From the NCBI GenBank assembly GCA_963826975.1, contig CAWGZJ010000011.1, positions 558,001 to 622,000 on the forward strand: a DNA stretch of 64,000 nt, given 5' to 3'. This document shows positions 27,153-36,790 of the stretch, in pieces. The translations under genes were made by a program, and so were the position numbers. The notes under the pieces were generated by a model. The model did no database searches and had not been told where the DNA came from. It saw only the letters and a list, made by a program, of their open reading frames with translations. Source of the DNA: Palsa-883 sp963826975 (GTDB lineage: Bacteria; Pseudomonadota; Alphaproteobacteria; Acetobacterales; Acetobacteraceae). Numbering within the stretch: position 1 is the stretch's first letter; the number at the start of each line of letters is the position of its first letter.

Positions 27153-28411
27153 CTCGACAAGGACCCTATGGAACGGGGACCCTATGGAGCGGGGATGCTA
27201 TGGAAAGGGGGCCGGGATGTGCGGGGCCGGTTCACGGCGAGCGCACGGCCGGCACCGCGGCTGGCGACGGTGCCGGCGGAACTGTGGGCGCCGATGCGCC
27301 ACGCGCAGGCCTTGTGAAAGTGAAAATTGCGACAAGGACCCTAAGGAGCGGGGGCCGGGACGTGCGGGGCCTGTTCGGGGCGAGGGCGCGGCCGGTGCTG
27401 TGGGGGTGGGCGGCGGAGCTGGCGGCACCGTGGACGGAGCGGGCCGCATTGGCGACGCCGCGGGCCGCGATCGGCGGGGGGGGCTCGCCAAGCGGCAGGC
27501 GCTGGCGGCGCGTCGGGCTGGTCGGATCACAAAATGCGACAAGGACCCTAGGGCCCGTCTGCCGGGCGGTTCTCTGGAACGCTGGGCGGCGGGACCTCGT
27601 GGAGGTTGGGAGCGGGAGGCGCCGGGACGGCAGCGCGCAAGGTGTTGGCGAGGCAGGGGCGCGGCCGGGGGATGGTCGGACGCCGGAGGTCGGGCGCGGC
27701 GGCGGACAGACCCCGGCTCGGCAAAATCGCGCAACGACCCTGTGGGACGCTGCCCGGTGCCGGGATTGGGGGTGCGGGGCGTAAGCTATTGGGGGCTCGA
27801 CCCGTTGGGTGGTGCCGCCACGGATTGCTGGACGTCAGGGGGCGGGCGCGGCGCGGCGGGGAGGCGGACCCGGGATCGGCTGAAATCGCGCAACGACCCT
27901 GTGGGACGCTGCCCGGTGCCGGGATTGGGGGTGCGGGGCGTGAGCTATTGGGGGCTTGACCCGTTGGGTGGTGCCGTCACGGATGGCTGGACGTCGGAGG
28001 TCGGGCGCGGCGCGGCGGGGGGCGGACCCGGGATCGGCAAAATCGCGCAACGACCCTGTGGGACGCTGCCCGGTGCCGGGATTGGGGGGCGGGGCGTGAG
28101 CTATTGGGGGCTTGACCCGTTGGGTGGTGCCGTCACGGATGGCTGGACGTCGGAGGTCGGGCGCGGCGCGGTGGGGGCTGACCCGGGATCGGCAAAATCG
28201 CGCAACGACCCTGTGGGACGGGGCGTGTTGCCGGGATTGGGAGTGCGGGACGTGAGCTACCCGGGGGCTTGGCCGGTCGGTGGGCGCGGCCATGATGGCC
28301 GGATCGACCGCAAGGAGAACCGCCTGGAGGCAAGGCCGGCCATGACGACAAGCATTGCGGAATGCGTGCCCGCGCTGGCGAAAAGCGAGAACGGCGACAA
28401 GCACCCTATGG
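27153..28411. repeat. Array of eight degenerate 'gacaaggaccct' repeats upstream of rpoZ
   Basis: A core like 'aaaatngcgacaaggaccctatgg' recurs near 27155, 27330, 27537, 27731, 27890, 28047, 28202 and 28395, separated by 155-208 bp of GC-rich sequence. A long plus-strand frame (26905-28536) is open through it, but its composition is that of GC-rich noncoding DNA and it has no ribosome binding site. I treat the region as noncoding repeats. Confidence 0.7.
27721..28290. repeat. ~157-bp tandem repeat, three to four copies
   Basis: Units beginning at 27724, 27883, 28040 and 28195 are closely similar (spacing 159, 157, 155). The segment containing 'agctattgggggct' is spaced 159, 156 and 156 bp. 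This is the best-conserved part of the larger array. Confidence 0.85.
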
Positions 28412-28575
28412 AACGGGGACCCTATGGAAACGGGGGGCGGTGGCGGGATGGGAATTGGCGGGGCTGGTGCGGGCGGCTCGACCCTCACCCTCGACGCTTC
28501 GCGTCTCGACCTCTCCCGCATGCGGGAGAGGTGTAGTGCAGGGGGCGGTGGCGCATGACGCCCGTCGTCGGCGAC

Positions 28576-28604
28576 TTGCTTTGTGCGGTGCACTCGCCTA
28601 AATG
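28576..28604 (+). promoter_or_regulatory. Possible rpoZ promoter
   Basis: TTGCTT (28576-28581), 17 nt, then TAAATG (28599-28604), located 39 bp before the rpoZ start. Match to the -10 consensus is partial. Confidence 0.3.
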
Positions 28605-28642
28605 GGGAGTTCACCCTAGCGATATGTCTGGAGATTGAGCGC

Positions 28643-29050
28643 ATGGCGCGCGTCACGGTCGAAGACTGCGTCCAGAAGGTTCCCAACCGTTTCCAGCTCG
28701 TGCTGCTGGCGGCACAGCGCGCGCGCAACCTGTCGCGCGGCGAGGAACTGACGGTCGATCGCGACAACGACAAGAACCCCGTTGTCGCACTGCGTGAGAT
28801 CGCCGACGAGACCATCGAGCTCGACAAGATCGAGCAGGACCTGGTCAAGTCGCTGTCGCGCGCGCCGGAGCCTGAGCCGGCGGACGAGGAGGTGCTCGAC
28901 CTGATCCCGACCGACCAGAACATCTTCGGCTTGCAGGACGTCGCGGCCGAGGAAGAGGCGGCGAACCTGCCGGCCGAGAACGAGGAGATGTCGCCCGAAG
29001 ACATCGAGGCGGCCATCGAGGCGGAGCTTGGCGGCCGGGCGCGCCGCTAG
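28643..29050 (+). CDS. rpoZ: RNA polymerase omega subunit
   Basis: A 135-residue omega subunit, which helps assemble the beta' subunit of RNA polymerase. MARVTVEDCVQKVPNRFQLVLLAAQRARNLSRG, ending near residue 33, is the standard family opening, and NDKNPVVALREIAD follows. The alphaproteobacterial form has a long acidic tail, seen here (PEPADEEVL..., EEEAANLPAENEEM). ATG 28643 is used rather than the upstream in-frame ATG because it gives the canonical N-terminus. The rel/spoT gene begins 6 nt after the stop, the usual rpoZ-spoT pairing, so the stringent-response enzyme and omega are co-expressed. Confidence 0.95.
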   Translation: MARVTVEDCVQKVPNRFQLVLLAAQRARNLSRGEELTVDRDNDKNPVVALREIADETIELDKIEQDLVKSLSRAPEPEPADEEVLDLIPTDQNIFGLQDVAAEEEAANLPAENEEMSPEDIEAAIEAELGGRARR

Positions 29051-29056
29051 CGGCAG

Positions 29057-31514
29057 ATGACCCCGGGCGCCCATGGACACGCGGTCCGGGCGCCCACACA
29101 CGCGCCTGACGGCCTCGCACAGGCGAACTCCGCTGCGGTGAATTCCCCCGGAGGGCCTGCGCCCGGCCCACCGCCGCCCAGTCCGACTGCGTCCGGGCCG
29201 ACTGCGTCCGGGCCGACAGCACTCGGGCCGACAGCACTCGGGCCGACTGCGCCTGGGCCACCCGCGCCTGGGCCGAATGCGCGCGCCGGAGGCGTCGTTG
29301 CAGGAGATGTGGCAACCGCCGACCGTCTGCGGCCAGCCGTCATTCGGCAGTTCGAGCTGACGGAGAAGGTGCACGACTACGATCCGAAGGCGGACACCGC
29401 GCTGATCGACGCCGCCTACGTGCTGGCGATGAAGGCGCACGGGGCGCAGAAGCGCGACAACGGCGAACCCTACATCACGCATCCCATCGCGGTGGCCGAC
29501 ATCCTGGCCGGCTACCGGCTGGATACGGCCTCGATCGCCACCGGCCTGCTGCACGACGTGATCGAGGACACCGCGGTCAAGCTGCCGGAAATCGCCGAGC
29601 GGTTCGGCAAGGAGATCGCCGGGCTGGTGGACGGCGTCACCAAGCTGACCCGGCTGGAGCTGCAATCGGATCGCACCAAGCAGGCGGAGAACTTCCGCAA
29701 GCTGGTGCTGGCGATGAGCCGCGATATCCGCGTGCTGCTGGTCAAGCTCGCCGACCGGCTGCACAACATGCGCACGCTGCATTTCGTGCAGGACGTCGAG
29801 CGGCGCAAGCGCATCGCTCGCGAAACGATGGAGATCTACGCTCCGCTGGCCGAGCGGATCGGCATGGACGCGGTGAAGACCGAGCTGCAGACGCTGGCCT
29901 TCGCGCAGCTTGAACCCGAGGCCTACGATACGATCCACGCGCGGCTGAACTTCCTGCGCGGCCAGGGCGCCGACGTGATCGAGGAGGTGCGCGACGAGTT
30001 GAAGCGCGTTTGCGAGCAATCCGGCGTGCACGTGATCGAGGTGACCGGGCGCGAGAAGTCGGCCTTACTCGATCTGGGAGAAGATGCAGCGGCGCAACGT
30101 CGCGTTCGAGCAGCTTTCCGACATCATGGCGTTCCGTGTGGTAGTGGCGAACAAGGAAGCCTGCTACGCCGCGCTGGGCGCGATTCATTCCGCCTATCAG
30201 GTGATTGCCGGGCGGTTCAAGGATTATATCTCGACACCGAAATCGAACGGCTACCAGTCGGTGCACACGGGCGTGACGCTGCGCGAGCCGCGCAACCAGA
30301 AGATCGAGGTGCAGATCCGCACGCAGGAAATGCACGACGTGGCGGAAAACGGCGTCGCCACGCACTGGCTGTACAAGGCGCCCGATGCCAAGGCCGACGG
30401 CAAGGAGGTGCACCAGTACCGCTGGGTGCAGGACCTGCTGGAAATCCTGGAAAACGCCGCGGCGCCCGACGAGTTCCTGGAATACACCAAGCTGGAGCTC
30501 TACGAGGACCGGGTCTTCTGCTTCACCCCGAAGGGCGAGCTGATCCAGTTGCCGCGTGGCGCGACGCCGGTGGACTTTGCCTACGCGGTGCATAGCCAGG
30601 TCGGCGACGCCTGCGTCGGTGCCAAGATCAACGGCAAGTTGATGCCGTTGCGCTACCAGTTGCAGCACGGCGACCAGGTCGAGATCATGACCGCGCGCGG
30701 CGGCAAGCCATCGCCGCAATGGGAACGCTTCGTCGTCACCGGCAAGGCGCGCGCACGGATCCGCCGCTTCGTGCACCAGCAGCAGCGCGAGCAGCACCTG
30801 GACATCGGGCGCGCGGAACTGACCAAGGCGTTTCGGCAGGCCGGTGTCGACGGCTCGGCCAAGGTGCTCGAGCCGGCCGTGAAGGCGCTGAAGTTCGCCG
30901 GCATCGACGACCTGACGATCGCCGTCGGCAACGGCAACCTCAGCGCGCGCGATGTGGTGCACGCCGCCTATCCGGAGTTACGCCAGACGCCGCGTGCCCC
31001 GCGCATGGTGCCCGCGCTGCCGCAGCGCGCCGGCAAGCCGGCCGGGAAGGCCGACCTTGGCATGGAGGTCACCGGCCTCGTGCCGGGGATGGTGTATCAT
31101 TTCGCTGGCTGCTGCCATGCGGTGCCGGGTGATGCCATCGTCGGCATCGTTGCGACCGGCAAGGGTGTAACGATCCACGCGCGCGACTGCCCGACGCTGG
31201 AGGCGTTCGCCGCGACGCCGGAGCGCTTCATCGACGTGGACTGGAACCATGCCGTGCTGGCGCGGGACGGCGCCGGGCACACCGCGCGGGTCAGCGTGAT
31301 CGCGGCGAACGAGCCGACAGCGGTCGCCGACGTGGCCAACGCGGTCAGCAAGCATGACGGTTCCGTTGCGGCACTGAAAACGGCGAACCGCCAGCAGGAT
31401 TTCATGGAGATCCTGCTGGACATCGACGTGCGCGACCTGGCGCATCTGGCGAAAGTCATCGCGGGGCTGCGAGCGCTGTCCACGGTCAAGGGCGTTGAGC
31501 GGGCGAAGGGGTAG
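29057..31514 (+). pseudogene. Bifunctional (p)ppGpp synthetase/hydrolase, split by a 1-base frameshift
   Basis: RelA/SpoT homologue that makes and degrades (p)ppGpp. In order: an HD hydrolase domain (YITHPIAVADIL, then GLLHDVIEDT with His166-Asp167), a synthetase domain (DIMAFRVVV, RFKDYISTPKSNGYQSVHT), a TGS domain (VFCFTPKGELIQLPRGATPVDFA) and a C-terminal ACT domain. The first ~340 residues are in one frame; from YSIWEKMQRRNVAFEQL on they are in the next. A surplus T at 30065-30066 explains the switch. Both catalytic halves look intact, so an error in the sequence is likely. Residues 25-75 are an odd GPTASGPTALGP repeat encoded by 15-bp units; a later GTG start (29309) is possible. Confidence 0.9.
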
Positions 31515-31515
31515 G

Positions 31516-31730
31516 CAGTGATCAGTGATCAGTGGTCAGTGATCAGTGGTCAGTGATCAGTGGTCAGTGATCAGTGATCAGTAGGAGGTGGGAGGCAGTG
31601 ATCAGTGATGAGTGGCCAGTGATCAGCAGGAGGTGGAAGGCAGTGATCAGTGATCAGTGGCCAGTGATCGGTAAGAGGTGGTTGGCCACTTGCTTGCTCC
31701 TGATCACTGATCACTGATCACTGATCACCG
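31516..31730. repeat. TGATCA-based repeat array upstream of acpS
   Basis: About 165 bp of 'cagtgatcagtg(g/a)t' direct repeats, broken by 'aggaggtgg' words, are followed by an opposite-orientation run 'tgatcactgatcactgatca' ending just before the acpS ATG. The two halves can pair into a large hairpin that would bury the acpS translation start. Confidence 0.85.
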
Positions 31731-31732
31731 AC

Positions 31733-32137
31733 ATGATCCTAGGGCTTGGTTCCGATATCTGCGACATCCGCCGGGTCGAGGCGGTCATCGCACAGCATGG
31801 CGACCGCTTCCTGCAGCGCGTGTTCACGCCGGTCGAGCGGGCGAGGGCAGGGCGGCGGACCGAGAAGATCCAGGCGGCGACTTATGCCAAACGTTTCGCG
31901 GCCAAAGAGGCTGCGGCGAAGGCACTGGGGACGGGGTTCCGCAAGGGGGTATTCTTCTCCGACCTTGGGGTGGTGAACCTGCCGGGCGGGCAGCCGACGC
32001 TGCATATGACAGGGGGCGCGGCTGACCGGTTGGCCGCGATCACGCCGGCGGGGATGCGCGCGATGGTTGCCCTGACGATGACTGACGAATATCCCTATGC
32101 GTTCGCGCAGGTGATCATTTCGGCGGTGCCGATTTAG
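31733..32137 (+). CDS. acpS: Holo-[acyl-carrier-protein] synthase
   Basis: A 134-residue 4'-phosphopantetheinyl transferase that converts apo-ACP to its active form using coenzyme A. Mg-binding residues Asp8 (GLGSDICDI) and Glu59 (FAAKEAAAKALG) are present, as is the usual RVFTPVERA segment. The start ATG 31733 has no ribosome binding site because repeats run up to it, which suggests low or structure-controlled translation. In relatives lepB-rnc-era commonly follow; here those lie about 10 kb away on the other strand. Confidence 0.93.
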   Translation: MILGLGSDICDIRRVEAVIAQHGDRFLQRVFTPVERARAGRRTEKIQAATYAKRFAAKEAAAKALGTGFRKGVFFSDLGVVNLPGGQPTLHMTGGAADRLAAITPAGMRAMVALTMTDEYPYAFAQVIISAVPI

Positions 32138-32248
32138 CCCGGATTGCCCGTACTGTCGCGGGATGATCGCGAAGGCCATTGTCGCTTGCCGAGGGGCACC
32201 TCATATGGGCCGTGCGTGGCCGGCCTTGGCGAGGAAGAGTTGTTTCTT

Positions 32249-32830
32249 TCAGCCGTACGCGAGCACGATGTCGAACGTCGTCGCCTTTGCACCCGGTTTC
32301 TCCGGTACATCGCGCAGTGAAACGATCAGCGCATCCTTGCGGCGCGCGCTTTGTAACCAGGGGTCGCGATCGTTCCACTCATGGCCGGCAAAATACATCT
32401 GCGTCACAAGCTGTTCCCGCTTGCCGCTCACCTTGAAATGGATGTGCGGCGGGCGCATCCGGCCGGGACCGGCGGGATAGGCCGCAGGGACCACCGTCTT
32501 GAAGCGGTAGCCTCCCTTCGCGTCGGTCGTTGTGATCGCGAAACCGTCGAAATTCGGATCGAGCGGCGTCGGGTTGCTGTCGTTCGGATGTGCGTAGCGG
32601 CCTGCTGCGTTGGCTTGCCAGATTTCCACCTTCGCCCCAGGCACCGGGTCACCGGCGCCGGTCAGGACACGGCCGCTCAGGTGCAGCACGGTGCCCTGCG
32701 CGCGGCCCGATCTGGTCAGGTCGCCGGTCAGCGTCGGCTCCTGTTGCACCGGGTAGAACGGACCCAGGATCTGGTCCGGCGTGCGCAGCAGTGCCGTCGG
32801 TGCGACGGCCACTTCCTCAACCATGGCCAT
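32249..32830 (-). CDS. Intradiol ring-cleavage dioxygenase
   Basis: A 193-residue non-haem Fe(III) dioxygenase of the protocatechuate 3,4-dioxygenase/catechol 1,2-dioxygenase fold. The four iron ligands are readable: Tyr79 (GRYAHP), Tyr118 (PAAYP), His129 and His131 (PPHIHFKV). The GKVxxxG-type loop LSGRVLTGAGDPVPGAKVEIWQ ends near residue 72. It lacks the N-terminal dimerisation helices of catechol dioxygenases and resembles the beta subunit or stand-alone PcaH-like enzymes. Aromatic or hydroxyquinol-type substrates are likely; no partner subunit lies nearby. The adjoining binding protein may import a related compound. Confidence 0.85.
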   Translation of the reverse strand: MAMVEEVAVAPTALLRTPDQILGPFYPVQQEPTLTGDLTRSGRAQGTVLHLSGRVLTGAGDPVPGAKVEIWQANAAGRYAHPNDSNPTPLDPNFDGFAITTTDAKGGYRFKTVVPAAYPAGPGRMRPPHIHFKVSGKREQLVTQMYFAGHEWNDRDPWLQSARRKDALIVSLRDVPEKPGAKATTFDIVLAYG

Positions 32831-32908
32831 GGCTCATCCTTTCACACGAAACCATTCGTCGGAACCGCTGGCCCACCCGGCAATCCACGTGGGCCAGCCG
32901 GCAGATCC

Positions 32909-34132
32909 TCAAGCGTTGATCGGGAACTTGCAGGTATCGGCCAGCGGGTGCAACACGTCGGCTGGCGGCGAGGTGTGCACCAGCTTGTAGAGATCCCACG
33001 GTCCCTTGCTCTCGGCCTTGGTCTTCACCTGGAACAGATAGGCAGGGAATACGCCACGGCCGTCGGCGCGGATGCTGCCGCTGCCGAAGGCGTCGTCATC
33101 CGTCGGCATCGACTTCATCTTCGCCACCGTGGCCCGACCGCTCTTCAGGGCCTCGGCCGCTCCCATCGCCTGCGCCGCCTTCAGGTAGTGCAGCGTGATG
33201 GCGTACGAGCTGGCATGCGCCTGGTTCGGATAGTTGTTCGGGGTCTTCACGATCAGCCGCTTGGTGAAGGCGCGCGTGCGGTCGTTCAGGTCCCAATAGA
33301 ACGTTTCAGTCGTGGTCAGCCCGCCGCAGACCTCGAAGCCGAGCGAATGGACGTCGGTGATGAACAGCAGCAAGGGCGCGATCTTCATCGTCTTGCTGAG
33401 CCCGAATTCGGCGGCCTGCTTGATGCAGTTCTGTGTGTCGAGCCCGGCATTTGCCAGCCCCAGCACCTTTGCTCCGCTGGCCTGTGCCTGGGTGAGATAG
33501 GACGAGAAATCGGTGGTGTCCGGGAACGGATATCGCAGATCGACCTTCACTTCCCCGCCGCCGGCGAGGACGACCTCCTTGGTCAGGTCCGCCAGCGACT
33601 GGCCGAAGGCGTAGTTCGCGGTGATGAAGGACCAGGACTTGTTGCCCGCCGCCATCAGCGCGCCGCCGGTGTTGTGCGCGTTCTCGTAGGTGTCGAAGCT
33701 CCAGACGATCGAGTTCGGACTGCACTGCTGCCAGGTCAACGCCGCCACGGTGGCCGACGCGTTGAGCATGATCTTGTCCTTCTCCTTTGCCACCTGCGCC
33801 ACCGCGAGCGCGACCGAGGAGGTCGGCACGTCGATCGTCGCAGCGACCCCCTGGTCGTACCACTGCCGTGCAATGGTAGAGGCCACGTCGGGCTTGTTCT
33901 GATGGTCGGCGCTGATCAGCTCGACATCGAAATTGATGTGCGGCCGCATCTCGTCGATTGCCTGCTGTGCCGCGGCGACCGAGGTCGGACCGGTGTTGTC
34001 GCGATAGGTGCCGGACAGGTCGGTCAGCACACCGAGCTTGATGCTGGGCTTGCCCTGTGCGCGGGCGCGGATGATCGGGGTTGCGGACAACGCCGCCGCT
34101 CCCCCGAGCAGCAGACGACGAGAAACAGGCAT
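32909..34132 (-). CDS. ABC transporter substrate-binding protein (branched-chain amino acid/amide type)
   Basis: A 407-residue periplasmic binding protein of the LivJ-like Peripla_BP_6 type. The N-terminus MPVSRRLLLGGAAALSATP has a twin-arginine pair (R5R6) and hydrophobic core, followed by cleavage near RARA-QG. Family features are IKLGVLTDLSGTYRDNTGP, KDKIMLNASA, and AFGQSLADL. Its permease and ATPase genes are not in the window, so it either works with distant components or is an orphan. It precedes the dioxygenase gene by 78 bp on the same strand, and many such orphans bind aromatic acids or amides. ATG 34132 fits the signal peptide. Confidence 0.88.
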   Translation of the reverse strand: MPVSRRLLLGGAAALSATPIIRARAQGKPSIKLGVLTDLSGTYRDNTGPTSVAAAQQAIDEMRPHINFDVELISADHQNKPDVASTIARQWYDQGVAATIDVPTSSVALAVAQVAKEKDKIMLNASATVAALTWQQCSPNSIVWSFDTYENAHNTGGALMAAGNKSWSFITANYAFGQSLADLTKEVVLAGGGEVKVDLRYPFPDTTDFSSYLTQAQASGAKVLGLANAGLDTQNCIKQAAEFGLSKTMKIAPLLLFITDVHSLGFEVCGGLTTTETFYWDLNDRTRAFTKRLIVKTPNNYPNQAHASSYAITLHYLKAAQAMGAAEALKSGRATVAKMKSMPTDDDAFGSGSIRADGRGVFPAYLFQVKTKAESKGPWDLYKLVHTSPPADVLHPLADTCKFPINA

Positions 34133-34345
34133 GAAGGCTCCTCCCAGTTGACATGTCGTGAGTCCGCGCTTGGCCGCGGGAGCGCGGGTTCGATGCCGCG
34201 CCGGCATTATCATGACATAACCCGGGATCGCCAGCTAGGCGCCGCGAGTTGTCGCCCGTTCATAGCCAGTGATTTATGCCAGCCGGCGGAAGGATTGACC
34301 GTTCCCGTCATGGCCGGCCCGCGGGGCCAAGCGCCCGAGGGCAGG

Positions 34346-34420
34346 GTCCGGCCGGCCATCCACGACTTCGCTTGCCGCACAAAGGCAAGTCGTGGATGGC
34401 CGGCCTTCGCCGGCCACGAC
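34346..34420. repeat. Inverted pair of 'gtcgtggat' hairpin repeats
   Basis: Two facing copies of the dispersed element separated by about 8 nt, downstream of parC and upstream of the binding-protein gene. Confidence 0.75.
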
Positions 34421-34563
34421 GGTGGAGGGTCACCGGCCATGACGGTGGAGGGTCGCCGGCCATGACGGTGGAGGGTCACCGACCAGACGGTGGAGGGTCA
34501 CCGACCATGACGGTGGAGGGTCGCCGGCCGCGACGGTGGAGAGCCACCGGCCGTGACGGTGGT
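34418..34563. repeat. 23-bp tandem repeat, seven copies
   Basis: Units starting at 34418, 34441, 34464, 34486, 34509, 34532 and 34555 read 'gacggtggagggtcaccggc' plus 3 nt. One unit is 22 bp. The array ends 14 bp before the parC stop and grows out of the adjacent hairpin element. Confidence 0.85.
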
Positions 34564-34576
34564 TCGGCGCCTGGTG

Positions 34577-36790
34577 TCAGAACTTCGGCGTCTTCGGGAA
34601 CCCGTTCGGCGGCAGACGTCCGGCCTGGGCGCGCTCGCCCAGCCAATCGCGAAGGTTCGTTTCGGTCCGCGTCTTGTCGCCCAGCCGCCAGGTCAGCCCG
34701 TCGGCGAGATGAAACACTCGCGCATCCGCCAGCCCACCATCCTTGTAGCGCTGCAGGATCACCCCGGCACCGCGCATCATCTCCGGCACCTGATCCAGCG
34801 GAAACACCAGCAGCCGGCGATTTTCGCCAACCACCGCCAGGTGATCGCCGTCGGCTGGCACGCACACCGCCGCTTCCTCGCCGGGGCGCAGGTTCAGCAC
34901 CTGTTTCCCGGTGCGTTTCTCCGCCGACAATTCCGTTCCCGGCACGACGAAGCCGCGTCCGACCGACGACGCTACCAGGTACTTGCCCCCGTCATTCGCC
35001 ACGAACAACGCCACCACGTCGTCTTCGTTGGTCAGCTCGGCCACCAGGCGCACCGGCTGCCCGTCACCGCGCCCGCGCGGCAGGTCGGCCGGCTTCAGCG
35101 TATAGGCACGCCCGTTGGTGCCGAACAGCGTCAGCCGATCCGTCGTCTGGCAGTGCAGCCGCAGCTTCAGCTTGTCGCCCTCCTTGAAGCGCAGCTCTGC
35201 ATCCGGCTCGAGGTGACCCTTGAACGCGCGGATCCAGCCCTTGTCCGACAGTACCACGGTCAGCGGCTCGCGCTCGACGAAGCCCTCGGTCGAGATCTCC
35301 ACGGCAAGCGGTGCCGCGCCAAGCTCGGTGCGCCGCGTGCCCAGTTTGCCGCCGCCGAACTTGCCGCGCGTCGCCTCCAGCTCCTCGACGATACGGTCCC
35401 AGCGCTGCCCCTCGTCCTTGAGCAGCCCCTGCATGTCGCGCCGCTCCTTGGTCAGGCCGCGGTGCTCCTTGCGGATCTCCATCTCCTCCAGCTTGCGCAG
35501 CGAGCGCAGGCGCATGTTGAGGATGGATTCGGCCTGCACCTCGGACAGCGAGAAGCGGGTCATCAGCCGCGGCTTGGGTTCCTCCTCCTCGCGGATGATG
35601 CGGATCACCTCGTCGAGGTTGAGGTAGACCAGCAGGTAGCCATCCAGCACCTCGATCCGCCGCTCGATGGCTGCCAGGCGATGGCGGGTGCGGCGCACCA
35701 GCACCTCGTGGCGATGATCGAGCCAGGCGCGCAGCACCTCGACCAGCGACATCACGCGCGGGGTGCGGCTGGCGTCCAGCACGTTCATGTTGAGGGGGAA
35801 ACGGCTTTCCAGCGCGGTGGCGCGGAACATCGTTTCCATCAGCACCTCGGGCTCGACGCCCCTGGTGCGCGGTTCCAGCACCAGGCGCACCTCCTCGGTG
35901 CTTTCGTCGCGCACATCGCCCAGCAGCGGCAGTTTTTTCTCTTCCAGGAGCTGGGCGATCTGCTCGACCAGCTTCGCCTTTGGGACCTGGTAGGGGATCT
36001 CGGTGACCACGATCTGCCAGGCGCCGTATTTTCCCCGCTCCACCGCCCATTTCGCGCGCAGGCGGAAGCCGCCGCGGCCGGTTTCGTAGGCGGACAGCAG
36101 CGAGGCGCTGTCCTCGGCCAGCACGCCGCCGGTGGGGAAGTCAGGCCCTGGCATATGCCGCAGCAGGTCGGCGATCGTTGCGTTCGGATGGCGGATCAGG
36201 TGGATCGCCGCGGCGCACACTTCGCCCGCGTTGTGCGGCGGGATCGAGGTCGCCATGCCGACCGCGATCCCCGCGGCGCCGTTTGCCAGCAGGTTCGGAA
36301 ACGCGCCGGGCAGGACGACCGGTTCGGATTCCTCGCCGTCGTAGGTCGGACGGAAATCCACCGCGTCGTCATCGATGCCCACCAGCATCGCGGCGGCGAC
36401 CTGGGTCAGCCGCGCCTCGGTGTAGCGCATCGCGGCCGGGTTATCGCCGTCGATGTTGCCGAAGTTGCCCTGGCCCTCAACGAGGGGGAAGCGCGCGGCG
36501 AAATCCTGCGCCATCCGCACCATGGCGTCGTAGATCGAGGCATCGCCGTGCGGATGGTATTTGCCCATCACGTCGCCGACCACACGGGCGCATTTCTTGA
36601 ACCCGGCGGCGGGGTCGAGGCGCAACTGGTGCATGGCGTAGATCAGCCGCCGGTGCACCGGCTTCAGCCCGTCGCGCACGTCCGGCAGCGAGCGCGACAT
36701 GATGGTGGACAGCGCATAGGCCAGGTAGCGCTCGGACAGCGCGTCCGAGAGATTGGTGTCCTCGATGCGACCGATCAGGTCATCCGGCAT
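34577..36790 (-). CDS. parC: DNA topoisomerase IV subunit A
   Basis: A 737-residue type IIA topoisomerase subunit that decatenates daughter chromosomes with ParE. The breakage-reunion domain is intact: YALSTIMSRSLPDVRDGLKP, GKYHPHGDASIYDAM (Ser85 region is the quinolone-determining site) and the DNA-linking Tyr123 in AAMRYTEARL. A coiled-coil and beta-pinwheel C-terminal domain follow, of the short ParC kind without a GyrA box. ATG 36790 gives the canonical MPDDLIGRIED start; the frame upstream is the recO overlap. Its start overlaps the recO end by 16 nt, so recO and parC are coupled. Confidence 0.93.
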   Translation of the reverse strand: MPDDLIGRIEDTNLSDALSERYLAYALSTIMSRSLPDVRDGLKPVHRRLIYAMHQLRLDPAAGFKKCARVVGDVMGKYHPHGDASIYDAMVRMAQDFAARFPLVEGQGNFGNIDGDNPAAMRYTEARLTQVAAAMLVGIDDDAVDFRPTYDGEESEPVVLPGAFPNLLANGAAGIAVGMATSIPPHNAGEVCAAAIHLIRHPNATIADLLRHMPGPDFPTGGVLAEDSASLLSAYETGRGGFRLRAKWAVERGKYGAWQIVVTEIPYQVPKAKLVEQIAQLLEEKKLPLLGDVRDESTEEVRLVLEPRTRGVEPEVLMETMFRATALESRFPLNMNVLDASRTPRVMSLVEVLRAWLDHRHEVLVRRTRHRLAAIERRIEVLDGYLLVYLNLDEVIRIIREEEEPKPRLMTRFSLSEVQAESILNMRLRSLRKLEEMEIRKEHRGLTKERRDMQGLLKDEGQRWDRIVEELEATRGKFGGGKLGTRRTELGAAPLAVEISTEGFVEREPLTVVLSDKGWIRAFKGHLEPDAELRFKEGDKLKLRLHCQTTDRLTLFGTNGRAYTLKPADLPRGRGDGQPVRLVAELTNEDDVVALFVANDGGKYLVASSVGRGFVVPGTELSAEKRTGKQVLNLRPGEEAAVCVPADGDHLAVVGENRRLLVFPLDQVPEMMRGAGVILQRYKDGGLADARVFHLADGLTWRLGDKTRTETNLRDWLGERAQAGRLPPNGFPKTPKF

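Noticed and set aside
26905..28536. 543-codon open frame through the repeat array
   Set aside because: GC-rich Gly/Arg composition, no ribosome binding site, no domain, and frame breaks inside repeat units. I report the region as repeats and note the ambiguity.
30060..30070. Programmed +1 frameshifting in rel/spoT and kdsA
   Set aside because: No slippery heptamer, rare codon or stop-codon context is visible, and related genes are not recoded.
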